In this document: one piece after another, positions 43,365 to 55,142 of the stretch | Position numbering within the stretch: position 1 is the stretch's first letter | Layout of the letters: every line of letters starts with the position of its first letter | Assembly (NCBI GenBank): GCA_037953745.1 | Contig: JBAKBP010006574.1 | Location: forward strand, 44,961 to 108,960 | Direction: 5' to 3' | Origin: Lithodes maja | Taxonomy: Eukaryota > Arthropoda > Malacostraca > Decapoda > Lithodidae | DNA: 64,000 bases | Notes under the pieces: model-generated | The model's input: only the letters and a program-made list of their open reading frames with translations | Told to the model about the DNA's origin: nothing | The model's database searches: none | Made by a program: the position numbers and the translations under genes

Positions 43365-44420
43365 TACTCAGACACATACCCCATAGCTGGGGGTGACCTA
43401 TTCGAGTTAGATCAAACACAGTACAACACAGTTTTTAATGGAATTAAATATCAATACTAAAACACACCCTCTTTCTAGTTAAGTTACATTCATACATTGT
43501 ACTTTAGCTTAGCTTGTATATACTATTATTACATTGTCTAATTATATTGTGGTTATGTCATCATTATCATTATACAGTATATTTATTTCATAGACTTAAT
43601 CATTATGTAATGAATTACCATTAAATATATTTATTTATTTTTTTAATTGAGTGTCAACATATATAAGATAATGATGTTTACAATATATTATTTGGAAGTT
43701 TGATAATTAAAGGCTAAATTTAGATTTATAGGATATTATAGGGTTTGTTCAGATACCCTATGTACGAATATACAACCACGAAGAAGATCCTTAACTTGCA
43801 CCCGAAATGGTTCCGTTTATTTCACCAGAGATTTACATTTCGTCAACTATTCTCTTGCATCTAAGATATTGACTTTTAGAAGATCTTTTATTCATACTCT
43901 TTCAAGAAATGTGACATGAGTGCATTACATTCCCGAGGATCTTAGTGATTCTCGATATCGTGAATTGTCAAGAATTGCTACACGGGATTTCCCGAGAGCA
44001 ATGTAAATATATTTACGTAGGAGAGGAAGGAGGCTGCCAAAGATTGTTCTTACTCTACTTGGGAAGAAGATTAAAAATATTGCTTATACATTTACATGTT
44101 AGCAGATCTGCCCACAACATAAATTTGGTCTCGCTTTTAAATATATTCTTGTATATATTATTATCGTTTATATAAATATTTGCCCTAACTCTAAGAACTG
44201 ATATTGTGTCGATTTAGAAGTATTACATTACATCACAAATAATGTCAAGATTTGCTGCAAGATCAATAATTTCGGTAAACCTTTATATATGTCTATGTGG
44301 CCGCCCATTTAGTCGTTTCACATGATACTTTTGCCCTGTATAAAATTAAACCTCCCTGATTATTTTATATTTATATTATTTAAATTATTTTCAACGTACT
44401 GTATATTATAATAAATGTTA
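43365..44420. other. AT-rich spacer
   Basis: No supported gene. The ORF at 43945-44175 has no domain and unremarkable composition. Confidence 0.5.
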
Positions 44421-44421
44421 T

Positions 44422-44784
44422 CATACATCTCCCTCCCTTACTGTTTTAGTCTCCCCCCACCCATACATCTCCCTCCCTTACTGTTTTAGTCTCCCCCCAC
44501 CCATACATCTCCCTCCCTTACTGTTTTAGTCTCCCCCCACCCATACATCTCCCTCCCTTACTGTTTTAGTCTCCCCCCACCCATACATCTCCCTCCCTTA
44601 CTGTTTTAGTCTCCCCCCACCCATACATCTCCCTCCCTTACTGTTTTAGTCTCCCCCCACCCATACATCTCCCTCCCTTACTGTTTTAGTCTCCCCCCAC
44701 CCATACATCTCCCTCCCTTACTGTTTTAGTCTCCCCCCACCCATACATCTCCCTCCCTTACTGTTTTAGTCTCCCCCCACCCCT
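44422..44784 (+). repeat. 40-bp tandem repeat array
   Basis: Nine perfect or near-perfect direct copies of a 40-bp pyrimidine-rich unit starting CATACATCTCCCTCCCTTAC and ending in a C-rich CCCCCCACC stretch. The opposite strand is G-rich, with GGGTGGGGGG in every unit, so it could form G-quadruplexes. No spacers. Confidence 0.97.
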
Positions 44785-45131
44785 TTCTAAACATGATACG
44801 TAGGCTGTCATAGGCAAAATGTGTTGTTATCAAATTTCATAAATAATTAATTAACAAATTAATTGTTAGGTTTTAATTATGATGCATTATACTTAAATTA
44901 ATAAATATATTGTTTATTGATCTCTGCTCCTATTACTAGAGGTTCTTGTCCTGTTAACCTTTGTCGAAAACAAAACACAAAAACCACATGGCAGCGTCGC
45001 TATCTGCTCTGAAGTTGTGCATATTTAAAGTTTATATCTGAACCATTACTGTTTTTAGCAGTGTTTTTTTGTTTAGTTTATGTTTGGCAATATGTATATC
45101 TAACATTAATCAGTCATATGTAATTCATATA
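44785..45131. other. AT-rich spacer
   Basis: No gene or repeat recognised. Confidence 0.5.
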
Positions 45132-45340
45132 TCTACTATTTACTGGACATTGATCCTCTTCGGGGATCACAGCGTCCGGCAATAGATAGATAGATAGATT
45201 AGAAAACAAGCATAAACACACTTTACTTAAAAACATTAATGGTTTACTCCCCTAGACAGGTTGCCGACCAAGGCTGATGAGTCCCATCCACCCGGATTTT
45301 TATAAGGTTATCTCCCCTAGATGGGTTGCCGACCCATGTG
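45132..45340 (+). mobile_element. (TAGA)n-tailed end with doubled module
   Basis: A short 3' end with hairpin GATCC ... GGATC (about 45150-45167), then CAGCGTCCGGCAA and a TAGA tail (45182-45199). Forty bases on, at 45240-45340, is the same doubled module as at 13867-13986 (TTACTCCCCTAGACAGGTTG ... CCATCCACCCGG). The second copy of the module is cut short after GGTTGCCGACC. Confidence 0.6.
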
Positions 45341-45583
45341 TACCTGGTATCTGGCATGTAGATGATATATAACATAATGGAAAAGCTAGTGAGCCTTACT
45401 GCAGATAAAGATAAGACAGAAATATTTAGAGTGTTTGTTTAGTTCATAAACCAAATATATAATACATATTATATTCTACATATTAGTTCTACCCTCTTGT
45501 CAAAACCTCAAATTGTGAACGTCGTCACATCTTTTGTGCTAATAAAGAATAATAAAGGTACAAAAATAATACTTGCGTTAATA

Positions 45584-45722
45584 ATTATTATGTTCCTTCC
45601 AACAACCAACCATACTCCTAAAATCGATTAATGAAATTTACAAACACATGTGGCTGTCCGTGGATTCGAACCCAGGATGCTCACACCGAAAATCAACACC
45701 TTATACATCGCACCACGAAGAC
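45584..45722 (-). mobile_element. tRNA-derived SINE copy A
   Basis: A 139-bp unit about 85 percent identical to 48656-48795. On the minus strand it starts GTCTTCGTGGTGCGATG and contains a perfect box B (GGTTCGAATCC) about 45 bases in and a box-A-like TGGTGCGATGTATAAGG near the start: the layout of a Pol III tRNA promoter. The stem pairing of a real tRNA is not maintained. It lies inside the second CR1 copy, so it was inserted after that LINE. Confidence 0.75.
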
Positions 45723-45832
45723 AGTTAAAGGTTGGTGGACACTGCCTACGATTTATTATGAATCCTGCATATCAATCTAAGCATGTACACACATCCCAAC
45801 TGCAACTCACATAGGCTATGCATATGTGAATG

Positions 45833-48277
45833 GATATACAGACCTCCAGCTCAATCAGTGCAAACTGACCAAGAAATTTACGAACAAATTGCAGATGTAA
45901 GTAACTCACAAGATACCGTAATTTTTGGCGACTTTAATTTACCTGTGACCAAGTGGGGCGATACTCTTCACACTCCGGACAAGACTTGTATACGAACTTG
46001 CAAGAGAGTTCGCTTTATCAATTTGTTCGAACGCCGACCCGTGGTAATAACATTCTTGACATTGTACTTGCAACAAAAGAAGAATTAATAGAGAATTTGA
46101 ATGTTGGTGATGAATTCAGTAACAGCGACCATCGTATGATAACTTTCACTTTAAAGTTTACTAGTAACGAACCAAATAAACCATCGAAAAAGTCCCTAAT
46201 TTCAAGAAAGCAAACTTTCATAAACTTAGAGCCTGACTGGCGCTTTTTAATTAACAATAACGAAATAAATACATCTTGGAAGTTATTCGAAACCACTTAC
46301 CTAAAAGCAGTGCAAGACTGCATACCATCGTAAATACGGCGTCCAGGCCATAATATTAAGCCCAAATGGTGGAATAAAGATATTTCAAACTGTCTGCTTG
46401 CTAAAAAATTTGCTAATGATAGATTAAAATCCTCACAAAATGTCGAAGAACGGGTGAAATTTGTAGAGTTACGACGCAAAGCCAAAAAGTTAATTAAGCA
46501 AAGTAAAAAGACCCTAGAGTTACATATTGCGAATCAAAGTAAAACAAACCCGAAAGAATTCTATAGTTATATCAGAAAGAAAAAAAGTAGTTACTTCAAC
46601 TGTTGGACCGTTAGTCGATGAAAATGGAGAATACACCAAAGACGAAGTACAAATGAGTAATGCCCTCAATACCTTCTTTGCATCAGTTTTTTCAACAGAA
46701 GACCTCAGTGATATCCCTACACCATCGCCGATTCAGATTGATAATTCAGATGTTCTAAGCAATATCACCGTTACAGAGAGAGAAGTATTGAATTGTTTAG
46801 ATAAACTCAAGGTAAATAAAACGCCTGGACCTGATACAATCTCGCCTAGAGTTCTAAAGGAAGCTAAGGATAAGCTCTCCAAACCACTGACATTACTATT
46901 CAATAAATCCTTGCAGTCTGGAACTATGCCTGATCAGTGGATGCTAGCCAACGTAATACCGATATTCAAAACAGGCAGCAAATCCCTACCCAGTAACTAT
47001 CGTCCAATTAGCTTAACCTCAGTTGTATGTAAAATGATAGAAACGCTCATAAGAGACAGACTCGTAAATCACTTAGAGGAAAATAACATACTTAAAGATA
47101 CTCAACAAGGCTTTCGTAAAAAAACGTTCCTGTTTAACAAACCTCTTAGACTTCTTCCACGATATCCTCAACCTCTACGATGAGAGTAAAGCTGTAGATA
47201 TTATATACCTTGATTTTCAAAAGGCCTTTGACAAAGTTCCCCACAAACGTTTACTGCTAAAACTAAAAGGGCATGGAATACAAGACAGTGTGTTGAAATG
47301 GATAGAAAATTGGCTCAGCGCCAGAAAGCAAAGAGTAGTCATAAACGGTAAGGCATCTAAATGGACCAATGTAAGTAGCGGGGTACCCCAGGGATCAGTA
47401 CTAGGACCAATTATCTTTCTAATTTACATCAACGACATAGATGAGGGTCTCACCTGTACAATCTCAAAATTTGCTGACGATGCAAAAATTGCAAATAGCG
47501 TACTCTCAAATGAACAAGTTGACGATATGCAACACAATCTAGATAAGTTGTCACATTGGGCCCAAATTTGGCAAATGAGTTTCAATGCGGATAAATGTAA
47601 AGTACTACATATCGGATACCAAAATGAGAAAGCAAACTATTCAATGAATGGCACTCAGCTTAAGAATGTAAACAGAGAAACCGATCTGGGAGTAACAATA
47701 TTGAGTAACCTAAAACTGGGTTAAGAAGGCAAACCAAATAATTGGCTTTATAGTCAGGTCATTTGAGCATAAATCTAAAGAAGTTATCCTAACCCTTTAC
47801 AATTCCTTAGTCCGCCCTCTTCTGGAATACTGCGTTCAATCCTGGTGCCCTTATTACCAAAAAGATATAAACAAGCTAGAACGAGTTCAACGTAGAGTTA
47901 CCAAAATGATACCTAGCCTAAAGAACAAACCATACGAAGAGCGTCTTAGAGAATTAAATCTATTTCCTTTAACCCAGCGCAGATTAAGAGGTGACTATAT
48001 TAAAGTGTTCAAAATCATCAAAGGCATCGACAATATGAACTGTAGTAAGTACTTCACCATCGACCAATCTAATTACACGCGGGGAAACGGTTGCAAAATT
48101 ATTGGTAAATCTTTTAACTCACACGAATCTAAGAATTTCTTCTTCAATCGAGTTGTCAACTTGTGGAATGGGCTTCCCCGAGACGTTATAGACTGCAGCA
48201 CCGTTGATTCATTTAAACTCCGCCTTGACAAATATCTCTCATCAAACCCGGGACTGACTGCGTTTGTAAATGAATAA
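45833..48277 (+). pseudogene. broken CR1 ORF2
   Basis: Endonuclease C-terminus to RT C-terminus in several frames. Visible lesions relative to the intact ORF2: loss of a few bases near 45968 (the DTLTSH region), a short deletion near 46228, a stop at 46330 (TCG TAA), an extra A in AAAAAAG near 46584, an extra A in AAAAAAC near 47120, and a ~20-bp deletion at about 47717 that creates a stop. The catalytic FADD and SNSDHR motifs are still readable. No function expected. Confidence 0.9.
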
Positions 48278-48473
48278 CTTTATTTTATCCTCCCCTCAGT
48301 TACTAACCCATATGTCCCCTACTAACTTCCTAATCCTGCCACGGACATTAGTTCCCTTAACCACTCTAAACCACTGTTTGGACACTTGATCCTCAGTGTT
48401 TTGGAGGACAAGCAGCCTAGAAGGGTCACTAGATCTGTTGTTGCTTGATTTCCTTTGTACTCCTTTGTACTCC

Positions 48474-48655
48474 CATATCTTTATGGCCCACCTTTCCCTT
48501 CTCCCTCTCTATTCTATCCTTTGCCTTACAGAGCTAAAAGGTTATATTCAGACCTGGAGGGTTCTGTGTCGTGAAAGTATTGGGTTGTGCTCTTGTACCA
48601 CCTCCACGTGACCTGCATTTAATATTTTATGCTATCATAATTCACCAAAGGTATA
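48474..48655. other. short spacer
   Basis: No feature recognised between the CR1 3' end and SINE copy B. Confidence 0.4.
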
Positions 48656-48795
48656 ATTATTATGTTCTCTCCACCAACTAACGTTACTCCTAAACTCGAT
48701 TAATGAAATTAACAAACACATGTGGCAGTCTGGGGATTCGAACCTAGGATGCTCACACCGAAAATCAACACACTTATGCATTGCACCACGAAGAC
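48656..48795 (-). mobile_element. tRNA-derived SINE copy B
   Basis: 140 bp, second copy of the SINE at 45584-45722, same orientation, with box B GGTTCGAATCC intact. The shared ends (CGAAGAC at the right, ATTATTATGTTC at the left) define the unit. The left end may be the SINE tail region. Confidence 0.75.
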
Positions 48796-49658
48796 TTACT
48801 ATATATTATATAATAAATATTATTGTCAATTATATTATATATATTATGGTATAAATACGATAGGGTATGACTCTTTTGTGATCCCGTATGTCTCTGTGAT
48901 GTCACGGTCGTTCCCGCTGCACGGCGTAGGACGAGTAGATCGTATATTATAAGATTGTAAGTAAGTTAAGATTATAAAAGACCTAATATGCTATTAAGCA
49001 ATATTGACATGGTCTTATGTAGTATATATGAATTTATCGTATATATTGATTTAATTTATTGTACTGAGCAACATAGATACGGTACGATAATTTGGGCGTC
49101 GGGTGTTTGCCAAGGCAGCAAGGTATGTCTCTGAGGAAGACAGGGCAGAGCCTCCACTAACACCGACCAGTTAACATCTAATTTCCGTCCTCAGTTGATC
49201 GAGCTTTTGTGCCTCTAATCACAATACACTGACAGCAATAAATACAGCTACACCATCACGACGCTCTCATCGATGCCATGACTGACTGACAGATAAGCAT
49301 AGTATTCATGTCCATTCCTATATAATAATTTGTTCCCTTTCACTTGACTCGAGCCTCAGGGCTTTCCCCATTGTCCGCCATATTGGGTAAAACGTTCTCC
49401 TTTGTTTCGTTGCCACGTGGAACTATTGGTGAGTTAATTCCTGGCTAATATTAACCCTTATAACCTTACCCTATATATAATTTATTATGTGAGACTTTGG
49501 ATATAAATTAGCTTGTTTCAGATTTAATTCAGTTTCGATATGGAGTAAATTTAATTTGATTGATTAAATAAAATCAGAAATATTTAACTTCCATTGATAG
49601 TTTACCACATGCTGCCCAGACCCCGGAATTAGCTACCAGTAAGGGATTTTATTAGGCA
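48796..49658. other. AT-rich spacer
   Basis: No supported gene. It precedes the SGNH ORF and may hold its promoter or an undetected element end. Confidence 0.4.
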
Positions 49659-50361
49659 ATGAGCAAGGGATTAGCCCAGGGTTGCAGGAGCAAGGACCCC
49701 GGAGTGGTGGGGCTTGGATATATTCCTGTACCTCCGGCTCCATTACCTCAGAAAATCGCGATTGTAGGGCATTCGTATGCCACTAGGCTAAGGGCAGCCG
49801 ACCAAGGAGCTGAGTGGTATCGGGCGTCGGAGGGGGATAGAACGTTCGAGCTGTCCTACTTCGGGGTACCTGGAACCAACGTCGACAGCCTGAGAGCCTC
49901 CCCACAGAGGGGGCAGGTGGTCCATTTTAGGCCACACATGATTTTCCTGTTCCTGGGTGGCAACGATATCCGCTCCGATACCGTACCCCGAGAGTTAGCC
50001 AACGCCATCAAAGAGGTGGTGCTGGATCTGGAGCGTGAGTCCGGGGGGAGCTGCAAGATTGTAGCGATAGAGAGCCGGAATAGGGTCCGGAGGCGTGTCA
50101 GCGGAGGAATACCACGCCATTAAAAACTCGGTCAACCGCACCCTGAGGTGTCGGCTGGTAGAGACACGGCACCGCTTTGTCTCGATCACCCTCAGCACCC
50201 GGGACCTCGACCAGGATGGCGTCCACCTCGATTTGGATACTAATCAAGTCCTATATAATAAAATTGTAGGGCTAACAAAGCGTTGGTTGAAGAGGGACGC
50301 CGGGGTGATATCGTTGCGCCTGCCTAAGTCCTGCATCCCGCCCATCATCTTCCCCCAATAA
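49659..50361 (+). pseudogene. SGNH/GDSL hydrolase-like ORF with one frameshift
   Basis: Two overlapping frames (49659-50123, 154 codons; 50095-50361, 88 codons) form one SGNH-hydrolase-like protein. Visible blocks: IVGHSYATRL (Ser nucleophile), a glycine block FGVPGTN, FLGGND with the catalytic Asn, and DGVHLD with the Asp-His pair. The frame changes near 50095 at RRRVS. It is unlike the CR1 ORF1 in sequence outside these blocks. It ends 213 bp before the BEL gag start, so it may be an extra ORF of that element, a remnant of another SGNH-bearing retroelement (CR1 or Ngaro type), or a separate retrogene. Confidence 0.7.
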
Positions 50362-50573
50362 TTTTCTCTTTCATTTCAGACTTCCTGTGACATATGACCT
50401 GACCTAACATTTTTTTCTTGTTCAATGTGACCTTTTAGTAGGTGTTGCTATTTTGTGTGCTATTTTTTCTCCATAACATAGAAGTCTGCCGGTCGGCGTC
50501 TCTTAACTTGGCTACTATTTTGCCCTTGTATTTGTAACATTTTAGATAAATAGCCTACAGGCTTACATGCAAA

Positions 50574-51665
50574 ATGAATAAACAGGAAGAGACACCATCT
50601 AGTGGGGTGATGAGCAAAGCCCCTAAAAATCAGAGGGCGGGACTTCGGTGAGTATTAAGTAGGCTACTTGTAGATGTCAACACTTTCATCACTACTGCTG
50701 ACCTCGAGGAATTAGAGGCTAGGTTAGACAATGTCCAGGCTACCCACGGTCGTATTGTGGCTCTGAGTGATGTGATTGTGGCAGGCATGACAGAGGAGGA
50801 AGAGATAGTTGCAGAGTGTGATAATCGTGCCCTCTATGATGAACCTGTCTTTAAAGCGAAGCACCTATTATAGCGCGCTGTCACAAATAAGAAGGGAGGG
50901 GAGGCGAGAATGAGGCCCATAGAAGGGTTGACCCGAAACACACTGTGCACCTCCCAAAGCTCAATCTTCCTACATTTGGGGGCAAATTGACTGAGTGGTT
51001 AGCTCTTTGGGACGTATTTCGGTCAACAGTACATGAATCCTCTTTGGATAATGTCCGTAAGTTTCATTACCTGAAAGGACAAATGGAAGGAGAGGCCTTG
51101 CATTTGATAGAGGGTTTTGCGGTAGTAGATGATAGCTATTTGGAGGCAGTACAACTATTACAGTCCACATAAGGGGATCAAGAGCAGTTGAAGATGGCCC
51201 ATGTTGTTGCCTTGTTAAAGCTCGCAGAACCACAGTATAAGGTTGAGGAGTTAGCAAATTTTAGGGCAAATATGGAGTGCCATACTCGATCGCTAGACAC
51301 CCTAGGGCTCACCACACAGGAAATGATAGTCATTATCTTACGTCAGAAGCTTCCTATGGCAATACTTAACAAGGTTAGATCGTTTGATCTGGGGGAGTTC
51401 AAAACTCAGTTCAGTAAAGAAATTAGTAATCTACAGTTGAACAAAGGGGAATGTATTTGTCGGGAGGGAGTGAGAATGTGTAGATGAGGGGAACTGTAAG
51501 CATGATGGTGGGGACTAAAGAAAAGAAAGAGGGTACGTATAAGAAACCTGCTCAGATTCTATGTAAACTATGTAATAACAAACATAAATGGAGTTTCTGT
51601 GTAAAATACCCAACAAATGAGACAAAACTAGCACAGGCAAAGAAGTTGAAGCTATGTGTAGGTTG
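50574..51665 (+). pseudogene. BEL gag, 5' part
   Basis: Starts MNKQEETPSSG at 50574 but meets a stop within 30 codons. The helical DLEELEARLDNVQ segment follows, then the gag core LPKLNLPTFGGKLTEWLALWDVF (50945 on), the hallmark of the DUF1759 gag family of BEL elements. Stops lie near 50871, 51172 and 51485. The last part has the first zinc-binding half, CKLCNNKHKWSFC and LCVGC, where the solo LTR breaks it at 51665. Confidence 0.8.
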
Positions 51666-53538
51666 TGTGACACCTGCAGCTTGGCAGAACGCCACGTGGG
51701 CTCAGCCGCTCGCTTGGCCACTCGCTAACGCTCGCCGGGGTAATGTATTTGGCTACAGTCTATCTACAATGTTGTACTTTCTTTCTTGTGAATCGTCTTG
51801 TCACAGGCAGTACAGAAGTGGTCTTTATTTACGCATGTGACAATGCATTATATTTTATATCATGAGTAGAACATAAGATGCATTGTATATTGTTGAGGAG
51901 AGAGAGAACCATATAGGCAGTGGGGTGGTAGTGTGTGCGTGCGTATACATGTGCTGCCTTCCCCCCGCTCGTAGGCTCGCGCGCGTGCCGTCTCACGCCT
52001 CTTGATTGGCTGGTGGCTCCTGGCGCCTTCTGCAGGTCTGCTGCCTGGTGACGTAGCGGCCTGTGATTGGCTGACCACCATGCCTTTGTGTGATCCTAGG
52101 GGTCCTGAGGAGCTACTCTCTTCAGAGCTTGCTTGACCAGCATACCCTTCACACCTCCCTTACCATCTGTCCCCGACTTCTACCTATAGAGCACTTTCTC
52201 TCTCTCTCAACTTCTTACCTCTCATTCTTTCTCTCTATTTAATATCATAACTCCCCTTTGGTTCTGCACGATTTCATATATCGGCCATCGTATTATATGC
52301 TGAAGCTCTCAGATATTACATGTTTAGTTAGGCATTTTGGAGGGGTTACCATTTTGTCTGTAGAGGTTCGACACACTCACGGTGTCCCTACCTATTCATT
52401 GGCTGTCTGCTGGGCTACTTAATGCTAGACTGGGGTAAGGCTACTTGTGTTGTGATTTCCGATGTGTAACAGGTTTTGTTGAACCTGTACAATCGCAACG
52501 GAGACGTGGGAAGCCTAGGTGGTCTTTCTGACTGTGTACCTTGTGAGTTTAGCACTGTGTTGCGAGTGAGGGCTTTTGCCTCTGCCACCCAACACTGTGC
52601 TAACTCGTTTTGCTTTGACTTTGAGAGGGTCGCCAGGAGAGAACCAGATACTAGCGATCTGGATCTCTCAAGCGAGCACCCCGTCATTTAACGTAATTTG
52701 GCCGCACAGTCTTAAGGACCTCGCTTGGCTACGAGCCGATTGCTCAGCCATTGTTTCCTAGCCTATGACATACCAGCTAGACTTTATTAGCCTAGCAGAC
52801 ACCCGATTAGGATCATAAGCTCTTATGTTATGTATGCAGCATTTTTATTCACGTTGATTGTAAGCCTTGGTTGTTGTTGAGTTGCACAACCCAAGCAGGC
52901 TTTTTGAGTTGCCTGACGAAGTACTTCTTTTGTTGTTGGAGATAATACTATTGTGCATTTATCGTTATTCCCGTGTCAGTTAACACTGTCTGTCCCTACA
53001 CTTGTCATATCTTGTTCCTGCTTTATATAACAGTTCAAAATCCGATTCGATCATCTTAAGCATCATCAGACTTTCTTCAGAAGATTCCTGCTCGATGCTT
53101 TAGGACTTTCATTCACTTTCTTTAATATAGGAGTGACAGTTTATTATTGTTTAGAGTAACTTTAATTATACCTTCTTCTTGTTTGCATTAAATCATTGCA
53201 GTGATTTAGAGTAACTTTAATTATACCTTCTTCTTGTTTGCATTAAATCATTGCAGTGATTTAATTACGATCTCTATCTTTTCCTTGTATACCTTACTAA
53301 CGTAATTGTATGTTGTTGTGATCAGGCTGTATCAGAGATCATCAGCCTGTAGTAGTAGTGCATTTATACCGAGTTATAGGATACCCTGCTATCGCAGATT
53401 TAACTCTGGAGGGTATAGGTGTTTTTGTGCGCCGGCATTATAAGTTCGAGGGTTGGATCTAGTGTTACCGTTGTGGCTGTGTGCCTTTCTAGTCCAATGA
53501 TTAAGAGCCCTTGTTTTATAAGAGTCCCGGTCGTAACA
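51666..53538 (+). mobile_element. solo Gypsy-type LTR inside BEL gag
   Basis: 1873 bp starting TGTGACACC and ending TCGTAACA, flanked by a 4-bp duplication GTTG (51662-51665 and 53539-53542). Ends and duplication length match the intact Gypsy element (TGTGACGC ... CCGTAACA, TTAC), but the body differs, so it is a related family. Both share CT-rich CTCTTTCTCTC tracts about 500 bp in. It contains a perfect 55-bp tandem duplication (53153-53262). The internal region is absent, as expected after recombination between two LTRs. Small ORFs inside are not genes. Confidence 0.85.
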
Positions 53539-55142
53539 GTTGTCTAAGTAAGGAACATGGTAAGTAAGGAACATGGTAAGCAGGGACAACATACTTAAGG
53601 CCCTGTCGCCATTGCAATGGACATCACTTTGACAAGTTGTGTCCTTCAGCAGATAAAGTCAAAGACGTCAAACCAGAGGGTACTACAACTTTGACACTAG
53701 ATAGCACACAAGACACCACTATATTGCCCACAATACAGATTCCCATGGAAGGTAATGACAGTAACAAGGTTTGTCGGGTACTCCTTGATCAAGGGTCTCA
53801 ACGGTCCTTTATAAAGAGGTCCGTATTAATGGGACTCAAGCACCGAATCGTAGGGGCTGAGACTCTTCGATTGCAGGGCTTCAAAGGGGTTACTGACAAA
53901 CATGTCTACGAGATAGCGGAGATTTCATATTTCTACCGTAAAAACAGGTACTTTATGACATGTATTGTGGTAGACACCCTACCAGAATATGTATCTGTAG
54001 GTGTGAAGAAGGTGGAACACGCACTACGTAGCAAAGGGGTTAACTTGTCAGATCCCATGGGAGATCAGAGTGAGGTGCATGTTCTACTTGGTGTGGATCA
54101 TTATTATGATGTAGTATACCCTGGATTTAAAAGAATGTGTGGTGTAATTTTAATCCCCACTAAATTTGGTTATTGCATGAGCGGAAAGGTGCATACTACA
54201 CAGTCAAATGTCCTGGTCGACACGGTCTCGATATTAAGAGTGAATGTAACCGCGGCAGAGGAGATGGGAAGGGAGGATTCCCAACCTAGTGACCCTAAAA
54301 TGACTGCCGAGTTCGACCTGGAACGGCTGTGGAGATTGGATCACATAGGCATTAATCCTATGGAGACCGATTATGACTCGGAAGTTGCGCTGAAGAAGTT
54401 TGAAGAGTCTGTGAGCTACTGTGCCTCAGACAAGCAATACAAGGTTAGTTTACCCTGGAAGAATAGTGAGATGAGCCTGCCTAACAACTATGGTTTGGCA
54501 TTAGGTCGCTTGCGCGCATTACAGCGTAAATTAACTAATGAACCGAGCACGCGCCAGGCGTATGAGGATGTATTTCGGAGTTATGAAGATAGGGGCTTTA
54601 TTGAGAGAGTCGATGTAAAGGAACTGATTAAGAAGGGTAGGGTTCACTATCTGGCCCATCATGGGGTGAGGAAAGACAGCGTCACCACACCAATACGGGT
54701 GGTGTATGACTGCTCTGCCAACCAAGGTCAACAACCCAGTGTAAATGACTGCCCGCTGACAGGTCTGTCCTTGGTGTCGGACCTGTTCCAACATCTATTG
54801 CGGTTTAGGCTGGGGCAGTATGCATTTACTAGTGACATCGAGAAAGCATTCTTGATGGTCAAACAAAAAGAGGAAGAAAGAGATGTTACCCGCTTTCTTT
54901 GGTTCAACGACATTAGCGACTCTGAAAGTCCTGTCATAATCTACCGTTTTCAGGTTGTACTCTTTGGGGCTACATGTTCACAGTTTTTGTTAAATGCCAC
55001 AATCAAAAAACATCTATCGGATACTCATGAGGACACAAGTAAACTATCTCGCGGGTTATATATAGATAATTTGCAGGGTTCTAGCGATAGTCAGGACGAT
55101 TTGTTACATACCTACTGGCAGGCATGCAGATTGTTTACATAA
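53539..55142 (+). pseudogene. BEL gag end, protease and reverse transcriptase
   Basis: After the solo LTR the zinc-knuckle reading resumes (HGKQG, CRHCNGHHFDKLC), disturbed by a 16-bp tandem duplication near 53555-53585. A 501-codon frame follows (53637-55142). The protease motif is RVLLDQGSQRSFI (Asp-Gln-Gly where Asp-Ser/Thr-Gly is usual). RT has VHYLAHHGVRKDSVTTPIRV, AFTSDIEKAFLMV, VVLFGATCSQFLLN and the catalytic block LYIDNL (YxDN in place of YxDD, as in BEL elements). The frame stops at 55140 before the connection domain. Confidence 0.8.

Larger units (their letters stand above)
45499..48473 (+). mobile_element. decayed second copy of the CR1-like LINE
   Basis: Matches the 36500-39283 part of the intact CR1 element at high identity (mid-90s percent by eye). 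It lacks ORF1 and the endonuclease N-terminus, so it is 5'-truncated. A 249-bp insertion (45584-45832) separates the first 85 bp from the rest. The 3' end has two copies of the CTTTGTACTC repeat, against three in the intact copy. Confidence 0.9.

Noticed and set aside
48656..48795. Functional tRNA gene on the minus strand
   Set aside because: Box B is perfect, but acceptor and T-stem pairing are not kept, and a second diverged copy shows a SINE.
52476..52691. Short ORFs on both strands around 52.4-52.8 kb
   Set aside because: They fall inside the solo LTR and have no domain.
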